Shown piece after piece: positions 31,698 through 40,880 of a DNA stretch of 48,603 nt. The stretch lies in the NCBI RefSeq assembly GCF_013248965.1, contig NZ_JABRVQ010000027.1, positions 1 to 48,603 of the forward strand, written 5' to 3'. Below the pieces are notes generated by a model, which saw nothing but the letters and a program-made list of their open reading frames with translations, ran no database searches and was not told the DNA's origin. Every line of letters begins with the position of its first letter. Within the stretch, counting starts at the first letter, position 1. The DNA is from Psychrobacter okhotskensis (GTDB lineage Bacteria; Pseudomonadota; Gammaproteobacteria; Pseudomonadales; Moraxellaceae). Position numbers and translations under genes: made by a program.

Positions 31698-31987
31698 AAA
31701 TATTGTCAAAAATAGCTTGAACTAAAACGCCCCGACTATATCGAAGGTTGATTTACTTGAGTCAGGCATCGCTGCCTGACAGGGTTAAAAGATCATAATA
31801 ACGTTTTTCAAACTCACTCTTCTTAGGTGATGTGGTTAATAATGGGGTTTTGATCCTACATACCTGAAAAATTTCAATAGTAGCACTAAAACACAAACTC
31901 CTATTCAATCCCCTTAACGTCTTCTTAACAGGCTACTTGCTATCGTAAGGAATCATACTCCTTACGATCCTGTTGAGAATCCCGTTT
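31698..31987. promoter_or_regulatory. Upstream region and PmrA-type promoter of the eptA-like gene
   Basis: A PmrA-box CTTAAC-GTCTT-CTTAAC is present at 31913-31929. Eleven bases later comes a TATCGT -10 (31941-31946). A hairpin with 10-bp perfect arms, ATCGTAAGGA/TCCTTACGAT (31942-31968), overlaps the expected transcript start and lies just before the start codon. Box-to-minus-10 spacing equals that of the dgkA promoter. Confidence 0.8.
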
Positions 31988-33658
31988 ATGTTACCCTCTC
32001 AAGCACTTAGCACTATTAGTAATCAAGCTAATACGAAAAAAAGCTTTGCAAGCAAAATTTTTGATCGCAAGATTAATCTTAGCTTTCTGATTATCATTGT
32101 CGTGCTTTATTTAATAGCTACTGCCAATATTGGCTTTTTTACGCAAGTGTTAAGTGTTTATCCACTTAGCACAAACATTGGCTTTATAGTGTCTCTCTCA
32201 GGCTTATTATTTAGCTTGATGTGGCTAATCGTTCAGTTGCTATGCTATCGACCCATTGCCAAACCAGTGCTGATTGCTTTAGTGCTGATAGCAGCTGTGT
32301 GCGGGTATTTTACCGATGCTTACGGCACCATATTTGATACTAATATGCTAATTAATAGCTTACAGACTGATCAAGCAGAAGCGATGGAACTGATGTCGCT
32401 AAGCTTTTTTATTCGGCTGCTAATATTAGGTGTTGTACCTGCTGTTATTATTAGCAAATTAAAAATAAAACCTACTTCCTTACGACGCTCGATACTACAA
32501 AAGACAGCTACTTTGATAGCGGCTATTGCCTTAGTAGGCGTTTGCTTATTGCCCTTTGGTGATCAATACGCCACCTTTTTTCGTCAGCATAAAATGGTGC
32601 GTAGTTATACCAATCCTATTACTCCTATTTATTCAGTCATCAAACTCGGTACTGATTATATTGATGAGCTACGCCGTCCTGATACGATGATACTGCACGC
32701 AACTGATGCCAAACGTAACGCTGCTAATGGTAGTACAGCAAAACCAAAACTCATGGTATTTGTCGTTGGTGAAACAGTGCGCGCTGACCATATTAGCTTA
32801 AATGGTTATAAGCGCGATACGATGCCACTACTTGCCAAGCAATCTAATATTTATAGCTTCAAAAATGCCACCTCTTGCGGTACTTCTACAGCTTACTCAG
32901 TGCCTTGTATGTTCAGTTATGCTAATCGTTCAGACTATAATCCGGATGAAGCAGACTATAATGAAAACGTGCTAGATACGCTCAATAAACAAGGCGTAAA
33001 CGTTATTTGGCGCGATAATAATTCAAGCTCTAAAGGCGTGGCGGATCGAGTGACTTTTGAAGACTACAAAACGAGCGATATCAATCCAAATTGCGATGAT
33101 GAATGTCGCGATATCGGTATGCTTGATGGTTTTGATAAGCTTGTAAAAACAGGCGCTTCTGCTAAAGATACACTGATTTTATTACATCAAATGGGCAATC
33201 ATGGTCCCGCTTACTACAAGCGTTATCCTAAGGCTTTTGAAGAATATAAACCCGTCTGTATGACCAATGAGCTATCCAAGTGCGATGACCAATCAGTTAT
33301 TAACGGCTATGACAATGCGATTCGTTATACCGATTACTTCTTGAATAACGTGATTGATACGCTAAAAACTTACGAGCCCGATTATGATGTGGTAATGGTA
33401 TATATTAGCGATCATGGTGAGAGTTTAGGTGAGAATAATATCTACTTGCACGGCCTGCCTTACTCTATAGCACCCGCTGCGCAAAAGCAGGTGCCTGTCA
33501 TTATTTGGTCGCCTACTAATAATAGTATTGATAAAAACAGCCTTATGCTTGATAAGCCAGTATCACACGATTTTATTACCCCAACTTTACTTAAATTTTT
33601 CGGTATTACCACCGACGAGATGCTATCAAAACCTACTTTTTTCCAGTATACCCATTAA
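31988..33658 (+). CDS. eptA: Phosphoethanolamine-lipid A transferase (EptA/MCR family)
   Basis: A 556-residue enzyme that moves phosphoethanolamine from phosphatidylethanolamine to lipid A, lowering polymyxin and colistin binding. Five N-terminal helices lead to the periplasmic sulfatase-like domain. This has VFVVGETVRADH (metal Glu), NATSCGTSTAYSVPCMFSY (nucleophile Thr), HQMGNHGPAYY, YISDHGESLGE (metal Asp/His) and YLHGLPYS. Conserved Cys pairs and overall length match EptA and MCR proteins, which are common in Moraxellaceae. ATG 31988 gives MLPSQAL; a TTG at 31973 is also possible. The order eptA, two-component pair, dgkA, PAP2 forms a complete lipid A modification island. Confidence 0.94.
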   Translation: MLPSQALSTISNQANTKKSFASKIFDRKINLSFLIIIVVLYLIATANIGFFTQVLSVYPLSTNIGFIVSLSGLLFSLMWLIVQLLCYRPIAKPVLIALVLIAAVCGYFTDAYGTIFDTNMLINSLQTDQAEAMELMSLSFFIRLLILGVVPAVIISKLKIKPTSLRRSILQKTATLIAAIALVGVCLLPFGDQYATFFRQHKMVRSYTNPITPIYSVIKLGTDYIDELRRPDTMILHATDAKRNAANGSTAKPKLMVFVVGETVRADHISLNGYKRDTMPLLAKQSNIYSFKNATSCGTSTAYSVPCMFSYANRSDYNPDEADYNENVLDTLNKQGVNVIWRDNNSSSKGVADRVTFEDYKTSDINPNCDDECRDIGMLDGFDKLVKTGASAKDTLILLHQMGNHGPAYYKRYPKAFEEYKPVCMTNELSKCDDQSVINGYDNAIRYTDYFLNNVIDTLKTYEPDYDVVMVYISDHGESLGENNIYLHGLPYSIAPAAQKQVPVIIWSPTNNSIDKNSLMLDKPVSHDFITPTLLKFFGITTDEMLSKPTFFQYTH

Positions 33659-33703
33659 ATTATTTTTTATCCGCCTCACGCTTTTTATAGAGTAGTAGCC
33701 ATT

Positions 33704-34390
33704 ATGTATAAAATACTTATTATTGAAGACAATCCCGATATCGTCGCCAACATTTACGCTTTTTTTGAGACTAAAGGCTTTGAGTTAGACAATGCTCATA
33801 ATGGCATTAGTGGCTTAACGCTAGCTTCAAATAATCGTTATGACGTTATCTTACTAGATGTGATGTTGCCTGGCATGGATGGCACCAAATTGTGCAAGGC
33901 GCTTCGAGAGGAATTGCATAATAAAACACCTGTGCTCATGCTGACGGCACGTGATACGATTCTGGATAAAGTCACAGGTTTTGATAGTGGCGCTGATGAT
34001 TATTTGGTCAAGCCTTTTTCGCTCGTCGAATTAGAATCCCGTATTAAAGCTTTGATTCGTCGGCATCAAGACGATCATTTTCAACATAATATTACCGTTG
34101 GCAAACTGTCTTTAAATACCGATGAGCACACGGTTACTCGTGAGGGTAAATCACTCAAGCTCACGCCAACAGGGTTTAAAATACTGAATACCCTGATGAG
34201 CGCCGCACCTCGAGTCGTCAATAAGAATGAGCTTGAGGAAAAATTATGGGGTGAAGATATACCTCACAGCGATGCTTTACGTACGCATATGCATAGTGTG
34301 CGCGCTCAAGTTGATAAACCGTTTATTGAGCCGATGATCATGACCATAGCGGGCGTTGGCTATCAGATTATCAACCCTGATAAAGTCTAA
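33704..34390 (+). CDS. OmpR-type response regulator (PmrA-like)
   Basis: A 228-residue regulator. Receiver domain: ILIIEDNPDIVANI with the acidic pair, LLDVMLPGMDG with the phospho-Asp, and the LTARDT and VKPFSL switch residues. The winged-helix domain spans about residues 126-225 (LKLTPTGFKILNTLMSAAPRVVNKNELEEKLWG ... HMHSVRAQVDKP). It follows eptA by 45 bp and precedes its sensor kinase. The PmrA boxes upstream of eptA and dgkA are its likely targets. Confidence 0.93.
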   Translation: MYKILIIEDNPDIVANIYAFFETKGFELDNAHNGISGLTLASNNRYDVILLDVMLPGMDGTKLCKALREELHNKTPVLMLTARDTILDKVTGFDSGADDYLVKPFSLVELESRIKALIRRHQDDHFQHNITVGKLSLNTDEHTVTREGKSLKLTPTGFKILNTLMSAAPRVVNKNELEEKLWGEDIPHSDALRTHMHSVRAQVDKPFIEPMIMTIAGVGYQIINPDKV

Positions 34391-34490
34391 AATTTCACAA
34401 TACGATTTACAGATTAGAGTCTATTATAAGCAGTCATATCTATATTTTTTCTTACGCTATCTATTGCCTTACACTAAATAAGCGTCTGCC

Positions 34491-35849
34491 ATGTTCACTA
34501 TAGACTCAATCGCCAATAAGTTTCGAATCTCCTATTTTGTATTCGCTTTATTGCTTTGCACGGCTTTCGTCAGCATTTTTATGTATGCTGAGATGCGAAT
34601 TGAACAGGACTTAGTGAAAGGGCGACTTTTACAGCAGCTACAAATCAGTCAAGAAAAATGTGGTGAACAGGCTGTTTATACAGCAAATCCGGGTATTAAA
34701 ATTTATCGTTATGATAGTGCGCCTGAGAATTTAAAAACAATAGCCAACGGAACCGTTCAAGAAATGCGAGTAACCGTAAATAATAAAGCGGGTAAAACTG
34801 AAACTAATCTGCATTTTTTTGCTTATCCACAAAATGAGCAAAACTATATTTTGACCTACTTAGAAGGGTCTGAAATGGCGATGGAGAATTATCCTGTTTT
34901 AGCAATCTTTGAGAATCTAGAAGATATATTTGCTGATGCACTAAAAATTGCGGTCCTTTTGAGCTTACTAATCGCTGCGCTATTCTCTTATTTATCCTCT
35001 AAGCAAATCATCAAGCCTTTATTAGATCTAAAAAAAGCGGTAGAGACCGATCATCAAAATTTAACCGAATTAACCCACCTACCCTCAGAAGTTGGGGTGT
35101 TAGCACGAGCGATTGATGAGAAAAATAATAACCTTGAGCAGTATCTAAAGCGTGAGCAATTATTCACAGGCGATGTCAGCCATGAATTGCGTACCCCTTT
35201 AACCATAATAATGGGCGCATCCGAGGTATTAGCCTCCCAATTAGCGCACGACAGCTATTTAAGCGAATTTACCAACCGTATCAACACGACTGCAAAGGAG
35301 ACCACTGAGATTATCAGCGCCTTATTACTACTCTCTCGTGCCCCTGAAAAACTGGATGCCCCGCAAACCTCTATTAATAGTATTGCTATAAATGAGGCGC
35401 AGCGCTTAAACTATCTACTCAAATATAAGTCAGTCACTTGTACAATAATCGCTGAACAAGTGTATTTTACAAACGTGCGTCCTGAACTGCTAAAAATGGC
35501 GCTAGGTAACCTCATTAAAAATGCCTTTCAATACACAGATGATGGCGAAGTCATCATAACTATCGATAGTGACAAAATAGTCGTTACTGATACGGGTCTT
35601 GGTATTCCTGAGAGTATGATGCCGCTGCTGTATGAGCGCTTTGAGCGTTTAGAGCATAGCAAAACGGATGGCAAAACGGATGGCAAAACGGATGACAATT
35701 CGAGCACAGATAAGGCATTTAGTAATAAGGTTGAAGGGTCGGGCTTAGGACTTAGTATCGTGCAGCGTATTATGACGCATATGGATTGGGAATTAACCCA
35801 TCAAGCCAATAAAACTGGGGGCAGCAGCTTTAGTATTTATTATCGTTAA
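34491..35849 (+). CDS. Sensor histidine kinase (PmrB-like) of the eptA island
   Basis: A 452-residue membrane kinase with two helices (about 15-32 and 157-173) enclosing a periplasmic sensor of about 120 residues. Kinase core: GDVSHELRTPLTIIMG (H-box), GNLIKNAFQYTDDGE (N-box), DTGLGIPE (G1) and GSGLGLSIVQ (G2). Between G1 and G2 the ATP lid carries three copies of KTDG from a 12-bp tandem repeat (35660-35695). Partner of the regulator at 33704. The sensor domain is not the short ExxE type of enteric PmrB, so the signal is unknown. Confidence 0.92.
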   Translation: MFTIDSIANKFRISYFVFALLLCTAFVSIFMYAEMRIEQDLVKGRLLQQLQISQEKCGEQAVYTANPGIKIYRYDSAPENLKTIANGTVQEMRVTVNNKAGKTETNLHFFAYPQNEQNYILTYLEGSEMAMENYPVLAIFENLEDIFADALKIAVLLSLLIAALFSYLSSKQIIKPLLDLKKAVETDHQNLTELTHLPSEVGVLARAIDEKNNNLEQYLKREQLFTGDVSHELRTPLTIIMGASEVLASQLAHDSYLSEFTNRINTTAKETTEIISALLLLSRAPEKLDAPQTSINSIAINEAQRLNYLLKYKSVTCTIIAEQVYFTNVRPELLKMALGNLIKNAFQYTDDGEVIITIDSDKIVVTDTGLGIPESMMPLLYERFERLEHSKTDGKTDGKTDDNSSTDKAFSNKVEGSGLGLSIVQRIMTHMDWELTHQANKTGGSSFSIYYR

Positions 35850-36213
35850 GGCTATCGAACGATAAGCCCAATTATATAGCTTTAGTCAAAGCAGTAGCCG
35901 ACACCTCAATAGCACAGGTGTTAGTTACTGCTTTTTGGTTTGTCCAGTATTTAGGTATTAAGCTTAGTAAAGACGCTATATCAAAAGTCTAAAACCCGCA
36001 ATTGCCCTACTTAAGCAACGGTATAAATTTAATTTCAGGGTTTTATCTTAACGCTTTCTTAACGATACCAATCTTATAATGATACCTAAGTGCTAACCAG
36101 TGCCCTCCTACACTGGGATCATTACAACAAGAATTATATCGGTGATTGCACTTTTTATTTTATTCCCAAAGCTTGCCATACCCTCTAACTTTAATGACTA
36201 TTAAGCAATCAAC
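35850..36213. promoter_or_regulatory. Promoter region of dgkA with PmrA-type box
   Basis: CTTAAC-GCTTT-CTTAAC at 36047-36063 is followed after 11 bp by TATAAT (36075-36080). An ACACCT/AGGTGT hairpin near 35900-35921 may terminate the kinase transcript. No other gene is visible in the gap. Confidence 0.82.
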
Positions 36214-36684
36214 ATGAGTACTCGCAAACCTACTATTCTCGATAATGAAGCCGCAGATTTTGATTATAAACTTAAAGAAACAACTGGCTCTCTACTGGTA
36301 GCTGATAGCTTTGCGAGTGAAGTTAAAGGTAAAAAGGGGCTGTCTCGTATTTTAAAAGCGACGGGCTACTCGATAGATGGTTTTAAAGCGGCTTATAAAT
36401 ATGAAGCGGCCTTTAGGCAAGTTATTTGGCTTAACTTTTTACTACTTATCGTTTTAATATTTATGCCTTTTGCTATCTATATAAAAATGCTGCTGTTAAT
36501 AGTTTCGTTTCTATCGCTTATCGTCGAGCTATTCAATACAGGTATCGAAGCCTGCGTTGACCATACTTCTACAGAACAACATCCGCTCGCTAAAATAGCT
36601 AAAGATGTCGGTTCTGCTGCCCAGTTTTTGGCGTTATTGCTATTGTTTGTTTTATGGCTGATGGCATTATTTAACGTCTTATAG
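36214..36684 (+). CDS. dgkA: Diacylglycerol kinase
   Basis: A 156-residue DgkA. It phosphorylates diacylglycerol, the by-product left when EptA uses phosphatidylethanolamine, and returns it to phospholipid synthesis. About 60 polar residues precede the enzyme core: KATGYSIDGFKAAYKYEAAFRQ, then VELFNTGIEACVDHTS and HPLAKIAKDVGSAAQFLAL, the family signature with catalytic Glu. Three helices follow the usual pattern. Its own PmrA box ties it to eptA. The N-terminal extension is longer than in E. coli DgkA (about 122 residues). Confidence 0.94.
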   Translation: MSTRKPTILDNEAADFDYKLKETTGSLLVADSFASEVKGKKGLSRILKATGYSIDGFKAAYKYEAAFRQVIWLNFLLLIVLIFMPFAIYIKMLLLIVSFLSLIVELFNTGIEACVDHTSTEQHPLAKIAKDVGSAAQFLALLLLFVLWLMALFNVL

Positions 36685-36732
36685 CGAATAGCACTTGAGG
36701 TTTTGCAAATTAATATATTGAAAGGTATTTCA

Positions 36733-37491
36733 ATGGCATTGGAAAATAACTCATCTGATTGGATGTGGCTTAAGCTGCTTTGCTTAACGATCATTACAGC
36801 GTTAATCTTTGAACATAGCCAGTTTGATATTCACATCAGCGAGCTTTTTTATACTAATGGGCAATGGCTTATACAAAAGGGCGCACAGCCTTATGCTTTC
36901 ATCTTTTATGATGCTCCTAAAGCATTATTGATTTTGCTAGCCCTCTACTTAATCACTGTGTTAATTATTAAATACAGACAGCCTTCGAATAATGTTTCTA
37001 TCATCAAGAATAGAAGTATCAATCAATTTATGGTTCCCTTTTCAGTACGTGAAATAAGCTACCTACTGATTATTCTTATCGTCGTACCTTCTACTGTTGC
37101 CCTATTAAAGAGTGTCACTCATGTCAGTTGCCCCAATCATTTAACGCTGTTTGGTGGGGACTTACCTTATCTGAATATTTGGCAAAACATAACCGCTAAA
37201 ACCGATTCCAAATGCTTCCCAGCCGCCCATGCCAGTGCAGGGTTCTCTTTATATGGCCTGGCTTTTTTACCTAGTCTACACAAATATCGCTATAGGATAT
37301 TTACAGTAGTGACTGTTTTAGGCTGGACGATGGGGCTGTATAAAATGAGTTTTGGCGATCACTTTTTTAGCCATACGCTGGTATCAATGCTGCTGTCACT
37401 GACAACAACTTGTACATTTGCCAGCTTCTTATTCAAAAAAGCAACCATTTATGAAGGCAGAAACATTGAGTCTAATACTTTGATAAGTTGA
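36733..37491 (+). CDS. PAP2-family membrane phosphatase
   Basis: A 252-residue membrane protein of the PAP2/LpxE type. The catalytic pieces are spread as usual: SCPNHLTLFGGD, CFPAAHASAGFSLYG and FGDHFFSHTLVSMLLS (catalytic His and supporting Asp/His). PAP2 genes beside eptA or mcr are common; the enzyme may remove a lipid A phosphate or dephosphorylate related lipids. ATG 36733 has GAAAGG at a proper distance, unlike the TTG at 36703. It lies 48 bp behind dgkA and probably shares its promoter. Confidence 0.87.
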   Translation: MALENNSSDWMWLKLLCLTIITALIFEHSQFDIHISELFYTNGQWLIQKGAQPYAFIFYDAPKALLILLALYLITVLIIKYRQPSNNVSIIKNRSINQFMVPFSVREISYLLIILIVVPSTVALLKSVTHVSCPNHLTLFGGDLPYLNIWQNITAKTDSKCFPAAHASAGFSLYGLAFLPSLHKYRYRIFTVVTVLGWTMGLYKMSFGDHFFSHTLVSMLLSLTTTCTFASFLFKKATIYEGRNIESNTLIS

Positions 37492-37936
37492 TAACTACAT
37501 TTATTATTAACACCTATAATCACACGTCATAATACTTAAGCTATGCATAAAATATTAGATGGTTCTATTTAGGGTATACCCATAAGGAACCAATTAGGTA
37601 CTTTCACTGATTCGGTTCCCTAGTGAGGACTTGAATATTCGGTTGTACGCTATTGTTATCATCACTCCTAGTTATTTATAGTAGCTCCGTGTACACAGTA
37701 GTGTCCTTTTTAACATGAAATGGCGGTATATCCATTTCATGTTAAGTCACTGTAGACCATTAAGTATAAGACGGCCTTTAAACCACCAGGCTCCTGATCA
37801 ACGTTCGATGACTTAAATTAATCTGTATACCATTGTCGTTCGCCTACTTAGCACTAGCACCGATGACTTTATGACTTGAGCCAGCGTGCCATTTGTCTTA
37901 TTGGGTTTGTGTTAAGCACGGCAAATTGTACGTGTT
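37492..37936. other. Gene-free region with a solo GGGTATACCC box and a large palindrome
   Basis: GGGTATACCC at 37572-37581 with following AAGGAACCAATTAGGTACT resembles the outer box of the res-like sites, but no inverted arms follow. A perfect 14-bp inverted repeat TTAACATGAAATGG (37710-37723) pairs with 37732-37745. No open frame is convincing. Confidence 0.6.
37710..37745. repeat. 14-bp perfect inverted repeat
   Basis: TTAACATGAAATGG and CCATTTCATGTTAA are separated by CGGTATAT. There is no U-tract, so it is not a classic terminator. It could be a binding site or an end of a lost element. Confidence 0.7.
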
Positions 37937-39196
37937 CTAGCGAAAATCAAAAAACTCATAATGAATATTTTTGGCAGGAATACCATTTTCTTTCATTAAC
38001 TCTTGTACTTTTCCTAAAAGCCCTTTTGGACCGCAAAAACTAATCTGAATCTGCTTTGGATTAACTTCACTGGCGACTTGCCGAATGGTTTCAGCCATGG
38101 CATTACTGCCACTTGGGTTGGCTACGAAATCTACTCCAGACTGTTCTGTCATCTCCTGCATACGCTCAACACTTGGAAAAACACGCGCAGGATCGAAGCA
38201 ATATATCAGAGTGGCACGTTCAAAATGACCGATAGTTTTATCCTCTTGCCAAGAAATAAAGGGAGAGATTCCTACTCCGGCACCAATCCAGATTTCACGC
38301 TCTGCATTTGATATACGTTTAAAATTACCATGAGGCGCATAAATATCAGCCAACATACCCACTTTGGCTTGTTCATTTAGCTTTTTTGTATAATCACCCA
38401 ATGCTCGAATCACAAAATGGATGTGTCCAGTATCAGAAGGTGCGTTAGCTATGGTAAAAGGATGCGGCTCGTGCAAACCTGGTTCTTTAAGAGAGATAAA
38501 GGCAAATTGACCAGCCTTAAATTGAAACCCTTTACGGACTGGCTCAAACTCCAAGTGTACCGCCGCTTTGCCCTGGGATATAGCGACTAACTTATACTCT
38601 CCGGCTTTGGCAATGAATGGGTACAATATCATCTTGTACAATGCTGCAATCACGCCTACAGAACAAAGTAGTGCTAACCAAATACCTGCTGGACTAGTCA
38701 GTGTGATGGGAGACTCAAAGCTCAGCCAATGTAGTATAACGATTAAAAAAAGTGGGCCTGAGAACTTATGCAACCAACGCCAGTTGCCATACGGGATTTT
38801 GCGATTCAGCGCCAGTAGTATAATCAGACCTAACGCGACAAGGCTGAGTTGACGCATCAAACGCGTCCAATATTTGGACAACTCCAAAATGGGCGCAAGA
38901 TCCCAAGCGTCTAGCTTGGCTTTGAAGACAAAATGATAGACAGCGAAAATAAGTGCCCATATAGCAATCCACTTATGCGCTTCATAAACCCTGTCCAGAC
39001 CGCCAAAGAGCCTTTCAATACCGTGCCAACGGCTAGCGAGTATGCATGAGCTTGCCATGCACGCTAAAGCCGAAGCACCCATTATCAAACTGACTGTTGC
39101 TGATGTGATCCACGTTTCAGAGGAAATTTGCATGAGTACAGTGATTGAAGTGATCAGTACGACACTACCGATCACTTGCCATGACTTTAAAGCCAT
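37937..39196 (-). CDS. Ferric reductase-like flavin/heme membrane oxidoreductase
   Basis: A 419-residue protein of the ferric reductase/NADPH oxidase family. Six helices carry paired His for two hemes (YEAHKWIAIWALIFAVYHF, and WLHKFSGPLFLIVILHW). From about residue 200 an FAD domain (KAGQFAFISL, HPFTIANAPS) and an NAD(P)H domain (GAGVGISPFISW, SFCGPKGLLG) follow. It would pass electrons from cytosolic NAD(P)H across the membrane, for instance to ferric iron or a periplasmic carrier. It is divergent from the cytochrome b561 operon and has a PmrA/QseB-type box of its own at 39293. Confidence 0.9.
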   Translation of the reverse strand: MALKSWQVIGSVVLITSITVLMQISSETWITSATVSLIMGASALACMASSCILASRWHGIERLFGGLDRVYEAHKWIAIWALIFAVYHFVFKAKLDAWDLAPILELSKYWTRLMRQLSLVALGLIILLALNRKIPYGNWRWLHKFSGPLFLIVILHWLSFESPITLTSPAGIWLALLCSVGVIAALYKMILYPFIAKAGEYKLVAISQGKAAVHLEFEPVRKGFQFKAGQFAFISLKEPGLHEPHPFTIANAPSDTGHIHFVIRALGDYTKKLNEQAKVGMLADIYAPHGNFKRISNAEREIWIGAGVGISPFISWQEDKTIGHFERATLIYCFDPARVFPSVERMQEMTEQSGVDFVANPSGSNAMAETIRQVASEVNPKQIQISFCGPKGLLGKVQELMKENGIPAKNIHYEFFDFR

Positions 39197-39516
39197 AAGA
39201 ATCTCCCGAAAAATTATTTTATTGCCGTTAAGAAAGCTTGATTTAACAAGTAGGTATTTATTGAGAAGTATGGCTAATAATACAGCCTGATTCTTAAATA
39301 ATTCTTAAGTGGTGTATATGGCACGACGTAGGCTACCGGTTCGCTGCACAATGATTTACCTGTTTTAACGTCCTAAGCTCACCTTAAGATTTGTTTGTTG
39401 TAATAGCGATAAGGCAGATGATGTGATATCTCGTCTGCTTACGATATCTTGCTGATTTTCAGTGTTTAGCAGCGGGTGTTGTCAATAAACAAACAAATGA
39501 TTAAGGAGTGACAACC
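39197..39516. promoter_or_regulatory. Divergent promoter region with two PmrA/QseB-type boxes
   Basis: For the leftward gene, CTTAAG-AATTA-TTTAAG (minus strand, 39309-39293) is followed after 10 bp by TATTAT. For the rightward gene, CCTAAG-CTCAC-CTTAAG (39372-39388) is followed after 12 bp by TAATAG. Both have the 11-bp half-site spacing seen at eptA and dgkA. Confidence 0.75.
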
Positions 39517-40122
39517 ATGAGCCAAAAAGACATCATTAATTGGGACGACTCTTCTGCACATGTACCGAACATGCCTAAAGCGAGGCAAGTAAAAGTTTGG
39601 GACCTATTAGTAAGAGTGACTCATTGGACAGTCGCAGCTGGTATTATTGCTAATCTGTTTTTTACCGAAGATGGTGGTGAGTGGCATGAGTATGTCGGCT
39701 ATACCGTTTTGGGACTGGTGGTCATACGTTTACTTTGGGGTCTGGTTGGCACGCGCTATGCACGCTTTACTGGCTTTTTCCCCACACCAAAACGACTCAA
39801 ACGGCATGTATCAGATTTAAGCGTTCGACGCGTTGATGAGCAGAATCTTGGTCATAACCCCTTGGCCGCACTGATGATGTTATCGTTATGGGCTGTGACT
39901 ATAGGGTTAGGACTAACCGGTTATCTGATGGAAGCAGGGCTGTTTGGTGATAAAGAGGTGCTTGAAGAGATTCATGAGTTATTAGCAAACAGCTTATATC
40001 TACTGGTTCCTCTACATATCATCGCAGCGATTGCCATGAGTTACTGGCAACGCCAAAACCTCATTAAATCAATGATAACGGGCAAAAAAACGGTGACAGA
40101 CAAGCCGACTACTATGAAATAA
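39517..40122 (+). CDS. Cytochrome b561-type membrane protein
   Basis: A 201-residue di-heme cytochrome b of the bacterial b561 type. Four helices with His ligands (VRVTHWTVAAGI, WHEYVGYTVLG, EIHELLANSLYLLVPLHIIAA). It probably moves electrons between quinol and a periplasmic or membrane acceptor. ATG 39517 has AAGGAG eight bases upstream. It is the first gene of an operon followed by a two-component pair, a PepSY protein, ApbE and a second heme membrane protein, all pointing to redox chemistry. Confidence 0.9.
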   Translation: MSQKDIINWDDSSAHVPNMPKARQVKVWDLLVRVTHWTVAAGIIANLFFTEDGGEWHEYVGYTVLGLVVIRLLWGLVGTRYARFTGFFPTPKRLKRHVSDLSVRRVDEQNLGHNPLAALMMLSLWAVTIGLGLTGYLMEAGLFGDKEVLEEIHELLANSLYLLVPLHIIAAIAMSYWQRQNLIKSMITGKKTVTDKPTTMK

Positions 40123-40141
40123 GTCAAGCGATGGAGCACTT

Positions 40142-40816
40142 ATGGCACGCATATTATTGATAGAAGACGACAGCACCATCGCTGATGGAATTGTCCTTGG
40201 CTTAAAAAGTCATGGCATGATGGTGGATTGGTTTGGTGATGCCAAGCAAGGTGAGATGGCGCTGCAAGATGGCATGTTTGATGCGGTACTGCTGGATTTG
40301 ACCTTGCCAAAAGGTGATGGCATGACCGTCCTAAAAAACTGGCGGGAAAAACACATAGATACGCCAGTATTGATTATCACCGCTCGCGATGCGATTGCCA
40401 ATCGTGTGGCAGGACTCAATGCCGGCGCTGATGATTATTTGGTGAAGCCATTTGCATTAGATGAGGTGATTGCCCGTCTACAAGCATTGATGAGACGCAG
40501 CCAAGGTCGGTGTCAACCTGAAGTCCGTTATGGCGAAGTGGCCTATCAGCCTCAGAATCAGCAAGTCTCTTATCAAGGCAAAATGGTAGAATTAACCATC
40601 AAAGAAGTGGCAATCTTAGAGCAAATGCTGACCCACCCTAAGCAAATCCACAGCCGCGCAAGCTTAGAAGACAAGCTATATGGGTGGCAACAAGATATCG
40701 AAAGCAATGCCATTGAAGTACACATTCATCATTTACGTAAAAAACTGGGCAATGATTTTATCTTGACCAAACGCGGTATTGGCTACTATCTCAATCCAGT
40801 CCATAACCACCATTAA
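40142..40816 (+). CDS. OmpR-type response regulator (QseB/PmrA-like)
   Basis: A 224-residue regulator: ILLIEDDSTIADGI, LLDLTLPKGDGM (phospho-Asp), ITARDA and VKPFALDEV form the receiver. The winged helix (VELTIKEVAILEQMLTHPKQIHSRASLEDKLYG ... HIHHLRKKLG) is typical of QseB and PmrA. It lies 19 bp after the cytochrome gene. The CTTAAG-like boxes at 39293, 39372 and 42373 agree with QseB/PmrA recognition. Confidence 0.93.
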   Translation: MARILLIEDDSTIADGIVLGLKSHGMMVDWFGDAKQGEMALQDGMFDAVLLDLTLPKGDGMTVLKNWREKHIDTPVLIITARDAIANRVAGLNAGADDYLVKPFALDEVIARLQALMRRSQGRCQPEVRYGEVAYQPQNQQVSYQGKMVELTIKEVAILEQMLTHPKQIHSRASLEDKLYGWQQDIESNAIEVHIHHLRKKLGNDFILTKRGIGYYLNPVHNHH

Positions 40817-40880
40817 CCACCGTTAGGCATTCAACGGTCTGTTTTTGGTGCCTCCACTTTGTCTGCTACTTGGTGAGCCT

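Noticed and set aside
31543..31725. Open frame encoding repeated Asn-Thr-Gln residues
   Set aside because: It is a by-product of the ACTC repeat array read in one frame; the start lies in resolvase debris.
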